This document shows, one piece after another, positions 26,440 through 35,903 of a stretch of DNA of 64,000 nt. The DNA is from Anaerotignum neopropionicum (GTDB lineage Bacteria > Bacillota > Clostridia > Lachnospirales > Anaerotignaceae). The notes under the pieces were generated by a model that had not been told where the DNA came from, did not search any database, and was given only the letters and a program-made list of their open reading frames with translations. The stretch's first letter is position 1. Every line of letters begins with the position of its first letter. The stretch lies in NCBI RefSeq assembly GCF_001571775.1, contig NZ_LRVM01000005.1, positions 1 to 64,000 of the forward strand, written 5' to 3'. A program made the translations under genes and the position numbers.

Positions 26440-26850
26440 TTAAGCGGTTTTACAATCTAGCAGGAGCCTTTGCCCATTCATACACAAAGAAAAAATGTAT
26501 CTAACGATAGATGCGGTTTCTTCATCAGGGATGTTTTTACGTAGAATCATCAAGGCCTTTCTAATATCCGAAAAACAGCTTTATCTCTACCCTTACTCTT
26601 TTCAGCCTTGGTACGAGCCGATGCCCCAGTCTTTTTGCTGCAATCTTCCCCATAGAGTTCATTAAACCAATTCATCATAGAAGGGAAATCATCACTGGTT
26701 TCACAGAGGATATCTGTGCCTTCATTGATGAGGATAAATCGGACACCGAAGGTTGGGAGTACAATTTCAATTGGCCTCCCATCCTCTAAATACTCCCTGC
26801 CTAAGTGAGACATATCCTTGACTAAGCCTTCCGCCTTACCGAGTAAAGGC
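26440..26850 (-). pseudogene. Remnant of a large serine recombinase (TnpX-like)
   Basis: The conceptual protein around 26550-26840 reads VKDMSHLGREYLEDG, then PTFGVRFILINEGTD and WFNELYGEDCSKK. This is the segment of the resolvase catalytic domain just after the active-site region in large serine recombinases of clostridial transposons. Downstream, in another frame (26440-26545), DEETASIVRYIFSLCMNG matches the part that normally follows much later. The N-terminal catalytic serine region is missing, an internal part is deleted and the frame shifts. It is a dead fragment of an integrative element. Confidence 0.65.
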
Positions 26851-27039
26851 AGGGGGCTTAGCTTATGGCAACCAGTCTGGTAGAGTTTTACAGGCAGACG
26901 TGCAAATGTCAGCGAGTAAAAAATTTGTATCTTTCACTTGTACAAAAGAGATGTGTGAATAGGGCTAAGTCCATTTTTGCGCCCCCTTGACTACTCATGT
27001 GAACGGATATAAACAATGGAAATTAAGGTTAAGAAGATC

Positions 27040-28311
27040 TTATGTAGTTGCCTGAAATATAAACCAGCCATCCTTGACCGAAAACTGGTATACACCGCCA
27101 TGCTTTTCCACAATATGAGCCATGCTTTTTGTGCCAAATCCATGCTCCTGTGCTTTTGAAACAGGCATGCCCTGATGAAATATCGACTCAAAGTGATAGC
27201 TGTTGCGGATGTCAATACACAGCTTGTTATTCATGGAATACACACGAAGGCGAATGATGCGTTTGTTGCTGTCGGGTATATGTGCAGAGGCCTGTATGGC
27301 GTTTTCCAAAGCATTTGACAAGAGAGAACAAAGCTCAGTGTCGCTGAACGGAAGCAGATTTGGCAGCTTCGCATCTATCTTCAAGAGGATTTCCACTTGT
27401 TTTGCTTTGGCGGAAAAAGCAGACAAAATCAGATTGACGGTTTCGTTTTCACAAAAGCGTATAGGTGTGATGGCATCCATATCGGACTGGGCAGTTCGTA
27501 GATACTCTTTGATCTCCTCTACGCGTGCCTTGGAGGCCAGCCCCTGTAAAAGAGTGAAATGATGGCGCATGTCGTGGCGATAGGCCGCAGCATTCTGCTG
27601 CATCTTCCGCAGAGAAGCAAATTCTGTCTGGGCCAGCCGAAACTGCGTATCAAGCATATCCCGCTCTCTTTGGCGGGTTGTTTGTTTTTGCGTCTCAGCG
27701 GAGTAAAGGATTACAAACACAAAATAGAAAACGGATATTGTTGAGGGCATGAACTGCACCGCCCATTTCGTCCCTCGGTAAAGCATATCGGCGTAGATGG
27801 TGGTAACATAATCAAACATATAGTAAAAAAGTGGTACCCCACCTAAAAATAAGCAGGACTTATTGGACTTCTCCATAAGCTGACAGACAGATACGGCCAC
27901 ATATCTTTTCAGGAAATAATAGGACGGAAACACAGTTGCCATATAAAAAATGTGGTCTGCAAGTCTGCTGTCCAAAGCGGCTCCCGCAAGGAAACCCACC
28001 CAGCGTGGCGCTTGACAACAAAGATAGCCGGAAAGCACGCTGACGGCGGATATAAGCCATGGACGCTTATAGTATAGGGAGAATATAAATATCAACGGCA
28101 GGTGGGTAATCAGCGAATACAGCTTGGATGTCAAATCCAAACCCAAAAGCCACCAGGAAGCAGTCTGAACAAAAAGAAAAATTACACAGAGCAAGCCAAT
28201 GATCAGCCTGTTTTTCTGCGTGAGCTCTATTCCTGCAAAAAGAACCGACACCGCTACACCAAAGAGCAGCGAAAATCCAAACCGCAGAAGCCCTATCACA
28301 GTTACTATCAT
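27040..28311 (-). CDS. GHKL-type sensor histidine kinase (AgrC-like)
   Basis: A 423-residue membrane kinase. Six or seven hydrophobic segments fill residues 1-200. A cytoplasmic part follows, with the phospho-acceptor region YRHDMRHHFTLLQGL (about 245-260) and a GHKL ATPase domain (LLSNALENAIQAS and GFGTKSMAHIVEKHGG). Such kinases normally pair with LytTR-type regulators in peptide or cell-envelope sensing. GGGAGGG lies before the ATG. The partner regulator just upstream is broken, so this kinase is probably orphaned. Confidence 0.88.
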   Translation of the reverse strand: MIVTVIGLLRFGFSLLFGVAVSVLFAGIELTQKNRLIIGLLCVIFLFVQTASWWLLGLDLTSKLYSLITHLPLIFIFSLYYKRPWLISAVSVLSGYLCCQAPRWVGFLAGAALDSRLADHIFYMATVFPSYYFLKRYVAVSVCQLMEKSNKSCLFLGGVPLFYYMFDYVTTIYADMLYRGTKWAVQFMPSTISVFYFVFVILYSAETQKQTTRQRERDMLDTQFRLAQTEFASLRKMQQNAAAYRHDMRHHFTLLQGLASKARVEEIKEYLRTAQSDMDAITPIRFCENETVNLILSAFSAKAKQVEILLKIDAKLPNLLPFSDTELCSLLSNALENAIQASAHIPDSNKRIIRLRVYSMNNKLCIDIRNSYHFESIFHQGMPVSKAQEHGFGTKSMAHIVEKHGGVYQFSVKDGWFIFQATT

Positions 28312-28335
28312 TTTAAAGTCCCTCCCTTCATCTGA

Positions 28336-28888
28336 TTATACCTCCCACATTTGATAATTCAAATACCGCTGCTTAATCTCTCGCATCTTACCCTGTGCAA
28401 TAGGAACAGTGGAAAGGGTCTGTAAGGTTACCTGATGATTTTCAATGGTATCCACATACTGCATATTTACAAGATAGGAACGGTGGGGTTTGATAAAACA
28501 CCAATATTTCAGAAGATTGTCACAGACGGAGGAAAAGGACTCTATACATTCGATGACCCCGCCGGAGCGCAGGTGATACAGCACATTTCTGGCGATGACC
28601 TCCACAAAATCCAAATTGGAGATCAGTATTTTTTGAATACCTCATTACTTTTTACGATAACCACATCCTCATCTTTTTTCGCTTTGATCTGCTCTAACAT
28701 TTCGTCAAAGGTGAAGAACAGTTTTTCTTTTGAGATTGGCTTAAGTACATAGTTAATGGCTTTCACTAAATAGCTTTCCAAGGCAAATTCAGGTGATGAG
28801 GTAAAGAATAAAATCGGGGCGGTTTTGTCAAACGTGCGAATTTCCTTTGCCACCTCAACGCCCGTAAAACCTGGCATAATAACAAGGG
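28336..28888 (-). pseudogene. Broken LytTR-family response regulator
   Basis: Two frames together encode the C-terminal half of a receiver domain (MPGFTGVEVAKEIR, with KPISKEK further on) and a LytTR DNA-binding domain (FVEVIARNVLYHL through QVTLQTLSTVPIAQGK). The first part of the receiver, including the phosphorylated Asp, is missing, and the sequence upstream of 28888 is unrelated. Near 28630 the reading frame breaks at a run of six A; one extra A would restore it. So there is both a truncation and a frameshift. The kinase gene follows 24 bases downstream. Confidence 0.8.
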
Positions 28889-29027
28889 CAGATGATCTCT
28901 GATCTATCCCGTAGGAGGCGTACTTCGTGCTTTGGAGAAATAAACCGATGGTTCCTTTCCAAAACGCTAAGATTGATGGCTACAGGATGAATAAAATGAA
29001 ATAAGCAAAAGCAACTATCAGCACACA

Positions 29028-29073
29028 GAAAAGCAAGGGTGGAAACCCATATCGGTTTCCACCCTTGCTTTTC
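29028..29073. other. Perfect 20-bp hairpin
   Basis: The arms 29028-29047 and 29054-29073 are exact inverted copies (starting GAAAAGCAAGGGTGG) with the six-base loop CATATC. There is no T-run after either arm. It lies between a broken regulator and small genes. It could be a strong terminator, a palindromic repeat unit or an element end. Confidence 0.6.
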
Positions 29074-29160
29074 CGTATTCAGTTTGTGTTTTCTTAAATT
29101 ATCTTTATTGGTGCTTGCCTTTCACGGTACCTCTTTTTTATATTGCACAAAATATTAAGA

Positions 29161-29406
29161 TTATTTTTTAAATTTTCTATTGTTTTTTACAACTAAAAAC
29201 AAAGGCATCCCAGCAATAGCAATTAACCCCATACAAAACAAGTATGAATTTTGTTCCTCAAAGGTTGGAAACAGCAACCCCAAAATGAGCCATCCCACGC
29301 CCAAAAAGGCAAAGGGAAACACCAAGCCCTTTTGGTACTCCTTTCGATTTTCATTGTTGCGATATTTCTTTGAAACAAGATAAGAACATCCAAAGCCATG
29401 CAGCAT
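29161..29406 (-). CDS. Small membrane protein, DUF3784-like
   Basis: An 81-residue protein from the first ATG, with two membrane segments (FPFAFLGVGWLILGLLF and YLFCMGLIAIAGMPLFLVV). The protein-like frame continues upstream of the ATG for about 15 residues (SITIVFLGLSFIIQA) up to a run of eight G that looks like the ribosome-binding site, but only ATT or ATC could then start it. Adding one T to the seven-T run near 29432-29438 would bring a TTG into frame. The gene may be frameshifted or use a rare start. Confidence 0.5.
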   Translation of the reverse strand: MLHGFGCSYLVSKKYRNNENRKEYQKGLVFPFAFLGVGWLILGLLFPTFEEQNSYLFCMGLIAIAGMPLFLVVKNNRKFKK

Positions 29407-29471
29407 TGCTTGAATGATAAAGCTTAAGCCTAAAAAAACAATTGTGATTGACTTCCCCCCCCTTAAAATAC

Positions 29472-29880
29472 TTATTCTACCTCTTTATCAGAAAAAGTTA
29501 CTGTAATTGCAATACCCCCATTGCAATCCAGTTTTTTGAAATTATCAGAAATACTTATAAGCTTTCCGCTTTTATCCATCCCAAACTTAATCCACAATGG
29601 TATTTCTTCGTTTAAACTTATTGAGGTTGAGTTTGATATATAAGTTGATACAACATTGGAATCGGAAAAGACCGTTTCATCTTGAAAAAAAACATATTTT
29701 ATATAACCACCATTTTCGTCTATGGAAAACACTTCAATCTCAGCTTCTTTTATTCGAATCGCTATCCGATTATTTAGATATTCTATACTATCCGAAAGCT
29801 TTCCATCCGCTACCCATTCCCCATTTTTATAACACCAAATATTTACAGAAAAATACTTTACTGTTTCAAAAACACGCTAT
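29472..29880 (-). pseudogene. 5'-truncated hypothetical gene
   Basis: The frame is open from a stop at about 29880 to the stop at 29472. It encodes about 135 residues with a consistent protein-like pattern (for example YKNGEWVADGKLSDSIEYL), but no ATG, GTG or TTG in the first 45 codons. An in-frame GTG at 29732 lacks a ribosome-binding site. The start was probably lost next to the acetyltransferase gene. Family not recognised. Confidence 0.5.
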
Positions 29881-29897
29881 TTCAACGTGTATTGTAC

Positions 29898-30344
29898 TCA
29901 TTTTTTGTATCTCATGGGTATATAACGCATTCCATCTGTCATTTGCTCAGGTGCAGTATCCACAAACCCCAACCGATGATAGACTTCAATGGCAAATGGC
30001 GATGAATTTACTGTTATTTCATTGGTTGTGCTGTTTTCCAAAATAGCTTGAAACAATTGTTTGCCAATACCACGCCTTTGGAACTTCCCATCCACAAAAA
30101 ACAGCGCAATATGACTTCCTTCATTTCTTGTTGCAATTATGCCAAGAATAGAATCTCCTTCGAAGGCTCCATACATTTCAATTGCATTTAAATAATCTTC
30201 ATTGTTTATAACAGAGTTTTGAAAAGTTTCAATACCCTCTCTGGAATAATCAGGCGCTTCATATTGCAAAAAAGTTTCCCAAACTAACGCTAACGCTTTT
30301 GTTCTAAGGACATTTTGTATTTTTTGAATTTGTACGGACTTCAT
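29898..30344 (-). CDS. GNAT-family N-acetyltransferase
   Basis: A 148-residue acetyltransferase. The acetyl-CoA-binding motif A is clear in FFVDGKFQRRGIGKQLF (about residues 86-102), followed by the motif B region EITVNSSPFAIEVYHRLGF. The pattern matches small single-domain GNATs that acetylate amines of antibiotics, peptides or metabolites; the substrate is unknown. GAAAGAAGG precedes the ATG. Confidence 0.88.
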   Translation of the reverse strand: MKSVQIQKIQNVLRTKALALVWETFLQYEAPDYSREGIETFQNSVINNEDYLNAIEMYGAFEGDSILGIIATRNEGSHIALFFVDGKFQRRGIGKQLFQAILENSTTNEITVNSSPFAIEVYHRLGFVDTAPEQMTDGMRYIPMRYKK

Positions 30345-30451
30345 TTTAAATTCCTTCTTTCACAAATAACATTTTTCTACTGGTTTTATTATAGTACAAA
30401 AAGTGTAAAAATCAATATATGGTTAAAATTCCATATTTCTGTATTTTGTAT

Positions 30452-30502
30452 TAAAAAAATACCTCCCCAAAATCACAAAATGAATGATGGGAAAGGTATC
30501 TT
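30452..30502 (-). terminator. Terminator of the pantothenate operon
   Basis: On the minus strand ATACCTTTCCC pairs imperfectly with GGGGAGGTAT, followed by seven T, about 30 bases after the panC stop. Confidence 0.7.
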
Positions 30503-30529
30503 CTTCACTATCTTTTTATCAAAACCAGC

Positions 30530-31375
30530 TTATATTTCATAAGTGATATTGTCAATCAATCTGATTTTGCCAATATACACCGCAATGGGGATTAAAATGG
30601 ATCGGGTGATTTTTCCCTTGAGCACCTGCAAGCTTTCGCTATCCACAATTTCAACATAATCAATTTCCGCCAATGGCTCTTGTACAATGCAAGAAAGCAA
30701 TGCGGCTTTCAAAACAGAAGCGTTACGTTCCCCATGATCCAACGCACTTTTTGCAATTTCCAGGCTTCTGTTTAAAACAAGAGCCGCCTCCCGCTCCTGG
30801 GGTGATAAGTATACATTTCGTGAGCTTTTTGCCAAACCATCCAGCTCTCTTACGATGGGGCAAGCAACGATTTCCAAATCAAAATTCAAGTCTCGAACCA
30901 TTCTTTTTACGACTGCTACCTGTTGTGCATCCTTTTGTCCAAAATATGCCCGTTCGGGCTGAAGGATGTTGAAAAACTTGGCCACCACTAGGCAGACGCC
31001 GTCAAAATGCCCTGGCCTCTTGCTTCCGCAAAGCACATCCGTTAGGGCTGAAACATGAACCGTTGTAGAACGATTGGGAAAATAAAGCTCCTGTGCATCG
31101 GGAGAGAAAACAGCATGCACGCCCAGTTTTTCACACAAAGCGCAGTCTTTCTCTATATCCCTTGGGTAAGCATCAAAATCCTCGTTCGGTCCAAATTGGG
31201 TGGGATTTACAAAAACGCTCACAACTACCCTATCGTTTTCCAATGCCGCCCGTTCAATCAGGCTTTGATGTCCCTCATGCAAGGCCCCCATGGTTGGCAC
31301 ATAGCCCACCGAAAGACCTTCCTTTCCCCATTGCTTTACAATTCCCCGCATCTCTTTGATCGATTTCACAAGCAT
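30530..31375 (-). CDS. panC: Pantothenate synthetase PanC
   Basis: A 281-residue ligase joining pantoate and beta-alanine with ATP. The nucleotidyltransferase motif PTMGALHEGHQSLI (near residue 28), FVNPTQFGPNEDF and the KSSRNVYLS segment (KMSKS-like) are all present. ATG at 31375 is preferred to 31381 because GGAG is then 8-9 bases upstream. It is the last gene of a three-gene operon and lies 16 bases after panB. Confidence 0.95.
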   Translation of the reverse strand: MLVKSIKEMRGIVKQWGKEGLSVGYVPTMGALHEGHQSLIERAALENDRVVVSVFVNPTQFGPNEDFDAYPRDIEKDCALCEKLGVHAVFSPDAQELYFPNRSTTVHVSALTDVLCGSKRPGHFDGVCLVVAKFFNILQPERAYFGQKDAQQVAVVKRMVRDLNFDLEIVACPIVRELDGLAKSSRNVYLSPQEREAALVLNRSLEIAKSALDHGERNASVLKAALLSCIVQEPLAEIDYVEIVDSESLQVLKGKITRSILIPIAVYIGKIRLIDNITYEI

Positions 31376-31391
31376 AATCATATCTCCTGTT

Positions 31392-32219
31392 TTAATATAA
31401 CTTTTTTAATTGCCCTTCATCTATTTTAAAGGTATGCTTTTCCTCTGGAAACTGACCTTCCTCCACTTCCTCGATATACATACCGATTGCTTCCTTCATT
31501 GTTTTCCCAAGATTTGCATATTGTTTTACAAATTTGGGAACAAAATCATCAAACATTCCCAGCATATCCTGATAAACTAAGATTTGCCCGTCACATTCCT
31601 TACCTGCGCCAATGCCAATAGTGGGGATGGCAACAGCCTTTGTAATGAGCGCTGCAACCTTGGCGGGAATGCCTTCTAAAACAATGGCAAAGGCTCCTGC
31701 TTCCTCTAGGGCAACGGCATCGGCAATCAACTGCTTTGCCGTTTCTTCGCTTTTCCCTTGCACCTTAAAGCCGCCAAAAGCATTTACAGACTGGGGAGTT
31801 AAGCCCAAATGTCCCATAACAGGAATTTGCGCCGCCACAATTGCCCGCACCTGAGGCAAAACATTGGCACCGCCCTCAAGCTTTACTGCATGCGCACCTC
31901 CCTCTTTTACCATTCTACCCGCATTATAAATAGCATCCTGCGTGGAGGTATGGTAGGATAAAAAAGGCATATCGCTGACAATCAAAGCATTTTTTGCCCC
32001 TTTTTTCACCGCTTTGGTATGATAGATAATTTCCTCCACAGTAACAGCCAAGGTATCCTCCTCACCCTTAATTACCATACCAAGAGAGTCGCCGATTAAA
32101 ATTCCGTTGATCCCGCTTTCATCAATAATTTTCCCTATGGAATAGTCATATGCTGTAAGCATCGTTATTTTTTTTCCCTTTGTCTTCGCCTCTTGAAACG
32201 TCAAAACAGTATTTTTCAT
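31392..32219 (-). CDS. panB: Ketopantoate hydroxymethyltransferase PanB
   Basis: A 275-residue enzyme making ketopantoate from 2-ketoisovalerate and methylene-tetrahydrofolate. It has the TIM-barrel motifs [24 protein letters not shown] (metal-binding Asp), KLEGG and IGIGAG. The substrate is the same 2-keto acid made by IlvD in this window. ATG at 32219 overlaps the stop of the upstream gene by four bases (ATGA). Confidence 0.95.
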   Translation of the reverse strand: MKNTVLTFQEAKTKGKKITMLTAYDYSIGKIIDESGINGILIGDSLGMVIKGEEDTLAVTVEEIIYHTKAVKKGAKNALIVSDMPFLSYHTSTQDAIYNAGRMVKEGGAHAVKLEGGANVLPQVRAIVAAQIPVMGHLGLTPQSVNAFGGFKVQGKSEETAKQLIADAVALEEAGAFAIVLEGIPAKVAALITKAVAIPTIGIGAGKECDGQILVYQDMLGMFDDFVPKFVKQYANLGKTMKEAIGMYIEEVEEGQFPEEKHTFKIDEGQLKKLY

Positions 32220-33082
32220 TCTTCCAACCCCTTCAAACATAATTCGACTTTGTTGTAGTTTTCCGCATTTTCGCCATTTGCCTTTTTTCGCGCCAATTCT
32301 AATAAACGCAGGGAGAGTATTTTATAAATCTCCTCATCCCTATTTTTTAACACGGAAAGATGCCGTTCAACCGTCTTCCAATCTCCCCTGGGAACAGGCC
32401 CCGTAAGAGAGGAAAGAAACCCTTTTTCCTCAATATTTCTAATATTGCCCTTCACCAAAGGCATAATTACGGAAATCGCTTCCTCTTCTGAAAGGCTCAT
32501 ATCCTGAAAATAAGAAACCCCTATCTCCAAAAGGGCAAGCGTCAGGTTTGATACAAAGACATTCGCAAGGTGATAAGCTGCCGCAGTTTCTGCACTTCGA
32601 ATAAAATAGTAGTTACCCATTTTTTTCATCATCTGCAAAACGGCATCCTTATCTCCCATTGAAAAATCTCCTTCCAAGGAAAACTTCAAAGTTTGCAATT
32701 CCTTGAAATTCAAGGTTTTATGGGAAAACGCATAGATTGGATGAATTGAATAAACGGCTGCCCCTTCGTTTTTTGAAAGCCGCAAGGCCGTTGAAGGAAG
32801 TGATCCACTGGCATGACAAATAGATTTGCCTTTTACGTCCAACTTAGAAATTTCATGATCTATCGTTAAAATCGTATCATCGGGAGTTGTAATCCATAAA
32901 ATATCGTTTTCTTGAACAATTTCATTTAGATTTGAATATATTTTAGTATTTGTTATTCGGCAGGCCTCTTGCGTATGCACGAAGGTTCTGCCATAAAATC
33001 CACTTACACAAAGCCCCTGATGCAAAAGGTAACGCCCAAGGTTTACCCCTGCTTTGCCGGGCCCAATAAAACCAATTTTGAT
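32216..33082 (-). CDS. DUF2520 Rossmann-fold protein, likely PanG-type ketopantoate reductase; ATC start
   Basis: About 288 residues. The N-terminal NAD(P)-binding motif [18 protein letters not shown] is followed by a Rossmann domain ([16 protein letters not shown]) and a C-terminal DUF2520 helical domain ([24 protein letters not shown]). Homologues in pan operons can replace PanE by reducing ketopantoate to pantoate. The only in-frame start that keeps the nucleotide motif is ATC at 33082, placed six bases after a strong GGAGGTGG. A TTG at 33025 would cut off the motif. It overlaps panB by four bases. Confidence 0.8.
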   Translation of the reverse strand: MKIGFIGPGKAGVNLGRYLLHQGLCVSGFYGRTFVHTQEACRITNTKIYSNLNEIVQENDILWITTPDDTILTIDHEISKLDVKGKSICHASGSLPSTALRLSKNEGAAVYSIHPIYAFSHKTLNFKELQTLKFSLEGDFSMGDKDAVLQMMKKMGNYYFIRSAETAAAYHLANVFVSNLTLALLEIGVSYFQDMSLSEEEAISVIMPLVKGNIRNIEEKGFLSSLTGPVPRGDWKTVERHLSVLKNRDEEIYKILSLRLLELARKKANGENAENYNKVELCLKGLEE

Positions 33083-33096
33083 ATAATACCACCTCC

Positions 33097-33603
33097 GAGA
33101 GCATGGTACAACATCCGCATGTCAATCTCATTCCCGATAGATATGAGTTGCCGTAAAAGAAATCCAAACTATTTTTTCCAACACTCTGTTTTTTTGAAAT
33201 CTTGCCTCTCTAATCAGATGAAGTGACTTCATAAAACAGGCTTAAAAAATATAACGCCATGGTGCAGTTTTTTCAATACCACCCGCAGACAAGAATACCA
33301 CCAAAAAACTTATAACTCAACCTTTTTTATGAATTATATGGAATTTTAGTCAGTTTTTATAAAAAACAGGCTAATATTTTTTGTATCCATAAACTCCATT
33401 CGGGTTTAATTTGTTCATTTTTAATTGTTTCAATACCAAAAATATGTAAATAAATTTTCATTAAATTTGTTTACAGGCTTTACATCTGCCTTCAAAAGAA
33501 CAAAAAAACAGGCTCTTTTGCTTTGCAAAATAATTTGTAAAAAATATACTTTTTAAAATATAAAAATGCCCACAGCCAAAATCCATGAGCATCAGCACGT
33601 AAA
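33097..33603. other. AT-rich intergenic region upstream of the pantothenate operon
   Basis: About 500 bases without a coding signal. It must carry the promoter of the pan operon near its lower end; I could not identify it with confidence. The dispersed repeat B1 follows. Confidence 0.45.
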
Positions 33604-33770
33604 CAAAGTCAAGACCTTGAGGGCTTTGCCCTCAACCACCCCACATGGTTTCACCCATTGATCCATGTAAAACCCCATGAATATGCGGTTTTAATAAAAG
33701 CTTTTGGTCTTGTTTTTTTCAAAAAGCAAGTGGGTTTGGGCAACGCTCAATGCTTGTCACTCGTCTGATG
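33604..33770 (+). repeat. Dispersed repeat family B, copy 1
   Basis: About 165 bases matching 50243-50411 in the same orientation. Conserved blocks are CCTTGAGGG.TTTGCCCTCAA (itself a hairpin), GGTTTCACCC, GCGGTTTTAATAAAAG, TTGTCTT/ATCTTG next to a T-run and GCAAGTGGGTTTGGGCAACGC. No ORF. It ends next to a perfect hairpin, ATGCCCATAG (33768-33777) with CTATGGGCAT (33785-33794). Confidence 0.8.
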
Positions 33771-33814
33771 CCCATAGCAAAAGTCTATGGGCATTTCACG
33801 TTTCTCGTATAAAA

Positions 33815-35503
33815 TTAATTTTCACTACGCCCAGGATTGCCGTTTCCTTCCCTTGTGGTGGTTTTCCCTTCTTTATTTTGATACATAATAGCATCCGCCA
33901 TCTGAAAAGTTTCATAAATGTTGTTCCCGGGGGTATCCGATTGGAATGCCAATCCCCAGGATGCACTTAAATTACAATGTCCATTCATGATATTCCCCTT
34001 GATTTCCTGGCTTAACTTGTCTAAATAGCCTTCCAGCTCATCTCGTTCTCCCTGAAGAACAACGGCAAATTCGTCACCGCCAATGCGAAAGCATTTTCCA
34101 ATTTCTGAAAAAACCGTTCTAATCGTATCCGCCATTGTGCAAATCAACTGATCTCCCATCCAATGACCATAGGTATCATTGGCATATTTCAATCCATCCA
34201 CATCTAAAACACAGATTGCATTATCTATATTTTCATCCAACTCAGCCTGCTCCAGCTCTTTTAAGGTAGTATCGAAGGCAAATCGATTTGAAAGCTGCGT
34301 CAGACCATCTGTATAAGCAGCCCTTTTGTATGCCGCCGCTTCAAAACCCATTCGAATTAGTTCTAAGTTTTTGTCTACTTCACCCTTTGCAATAATGATT
34401 AAAGCCAGCAATGTTCCAAGGCGTAGCAAAATTGCACTATCAAACCGATCTGACACATAAAAATAAACAATATTAAGCATTGCGGAAAAACTAAACACAC
34501 TAAATCCCACAAACACAAACTTGGATTTTTTATAGGAATCGTTTCGAATGCATTCCACCATAGTATGAAAAAATAATATCATTGATAAAATAATGATACT
34601 ATGAGATATGGGCATCCATTCAAAAAAATCCACTAAGCCTAAAGTTTGTGCAATTACCATTGCAAAAAAATTAATGCATGCCACAATGCATAATGCATCA
34701 TAAAACCTTTGATTTTTCGGCTGCAAAGCATTGCTAAAAAATAAGAGCCCCGGTATGGGCATCAAAGCAATGGAGAGAAAAACCATTTGATAAGCGATCA
34801 ATACATTTCCAACGAAAAACTGAATAAACCTAGACTCCGCAAAAAACCAAATCCCTAATAAAAATGCAAACAGCCCAAAATAAATTAAATTTGAGGAACG
34901 TCGAATTCTATAGATATAGACACCATAAAAAATCACCGCCACAGCAAACATTAACACCAGAATACTCATAAATACCGCAGGGAAATATGTTTTTGCAATA
35001 TGAAACAAAATCGCACTTTTGCTGCCCAGCATAAGCTCACTTATTTGTCCCTGATAATTGCTGTAAAATGACTTTGTTGAAATTTTCAACACCTGCTCCG
35101 AATCAATTTCCGGCAATTTCACAATATGCCATGCACTGCCAGGAGCCCTGGGAAAAGTAGGGATATTTCCCGCATTTTCAAAGGAATAGATCACTTTATC
35201 GTCCAGAGATACAAAAACCTCTTGCTGCATAGAACGAAAACCCAAAAACTCCTCCTTCAGCATCGCTTCATGGAAGGTAGTGTATATTTCGAAAGGCTTT
35301 TTCACGGAGGTTGAAATTTTACCAGGCGTGGTAAATTCCACCTCATTCCCATCTTCCGTTTGATAATACCAGCCTTTATTTAACAAAGTAACTTTTTCCT
35401 GATTAAAGGCAGTACTTCTCACGTCAAATTGAATTGAAACTCCACAAATCAAAAAGCTGACAACGATTGCGAAACAAAAAAGCCAAAGAATTACCCTTCT
35501 CAT
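33815..35503 (-). CDS. Membrane diguanylate cyclase (7TMR-DISM plus GGDEF)
   Basis: A 562-residue protein. A signal-like segment (1-26) is followed by an extracellular beta-rich domain (about 27-170), seven membrane segments (about 175-385) and a GGDEF domain (about 400-560) with an intact RIGGDEF active site. It should make cyclic di-GMP in response to an outside signal. The inhibitory RxxD site that normally lies five residues before GGDEF is absent (SEIG occupies it), so product inhibition may be missing. ATG at 35503 fits the signal sequence better than 35521. No c-di-GMP effector gene is nearby. Confidence 0.9.
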   Translation of the reverse strand: MRRVILWLFCFAIVVSFLICGVSIQFDVRSTAFNQEKVTLLNKGWYYQTEDGNEVEFTTPGKISTSVKKPFEIYTTFHEAMLKEEFLGFRSMQQEVFVSLDDKVIYSFENAGNIPTFPRAPGSAWHIVKLPEIDSEQVLKISTKSFYSNYQGQISELMLGSKSAILFHIAKTYFPAVFMSILVLMFAVAVIFYGVYIYRIRRSSNLIYFGLFAFLLGIWFFAESRFIQFFVGNVLIAYQMVFLSIALMPIPGLLFFSNALQPKNQRFYDALCIVACINFFAMVIAQTLGLVDFFEWMPISHSIIILSMILFFHTMVECIRNDSYKKSKFVFVGFSVFSFSAMLNIVYFYVSDRFDSAILLRLGTLLALIIIAKGEVDKNLELIRMGFEAAAYKRAAYTDGLTQLSNRFAFDTTLKELEQAELDENIDNAICVLDVDGLKYANDTYGHWMGDQLICTMADTIRTVFSEIGKCFRIGGDEFAVVLQGERDELEGYLDKLSQEIKGNIMNGHCNLSASWGLAFQSDTPGNNIYETFQMADAIMYQNKEGKTTTREGNGNPGRSEN

Positions 35504-35903
35504 ACACCGCCCACCAATCAAAAAAATCCTACTATTTTTGATATTTTATCATATAATTTGTTTTAATCAAACAAAATAATGTAAAAAAGCCCAAATTTAA
35601 CGTAAAATGAATAAACTCTATATGGGTAATTTGATTTTTATAATTGTGTAAAAATAAAGACACTCTTGTATTTTTCAAGCATTTTCTTGCTGATTTTTTT
35701 AAGACAACTGTATTTAATCCAAAACCAAATTATGTTTCCAATCTTTGCTTTTACTTGATGACTCATAATTATAACATTTTACACTAAAAATACCGCAGAA
35801 TTTCATCGTTCCGCGGCACACGTTCTGCTTTTTTAAACTCCTGTGGCTTTTCATCAAGCATCCTTTACTCAAAAATATTCATGTCAAAGCCCATTTTCTC
35901 AAC
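35504..35903. other. Intergenic region, no gene seen
   Basis: About 400 AT-rich bases containing the promoter side of the diguanylate cyclase and a small GC hairpin near 35790-35815 (CCGC..GCGG) that may end the transcript of the 82-residue gene. Confidence 0.4.
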
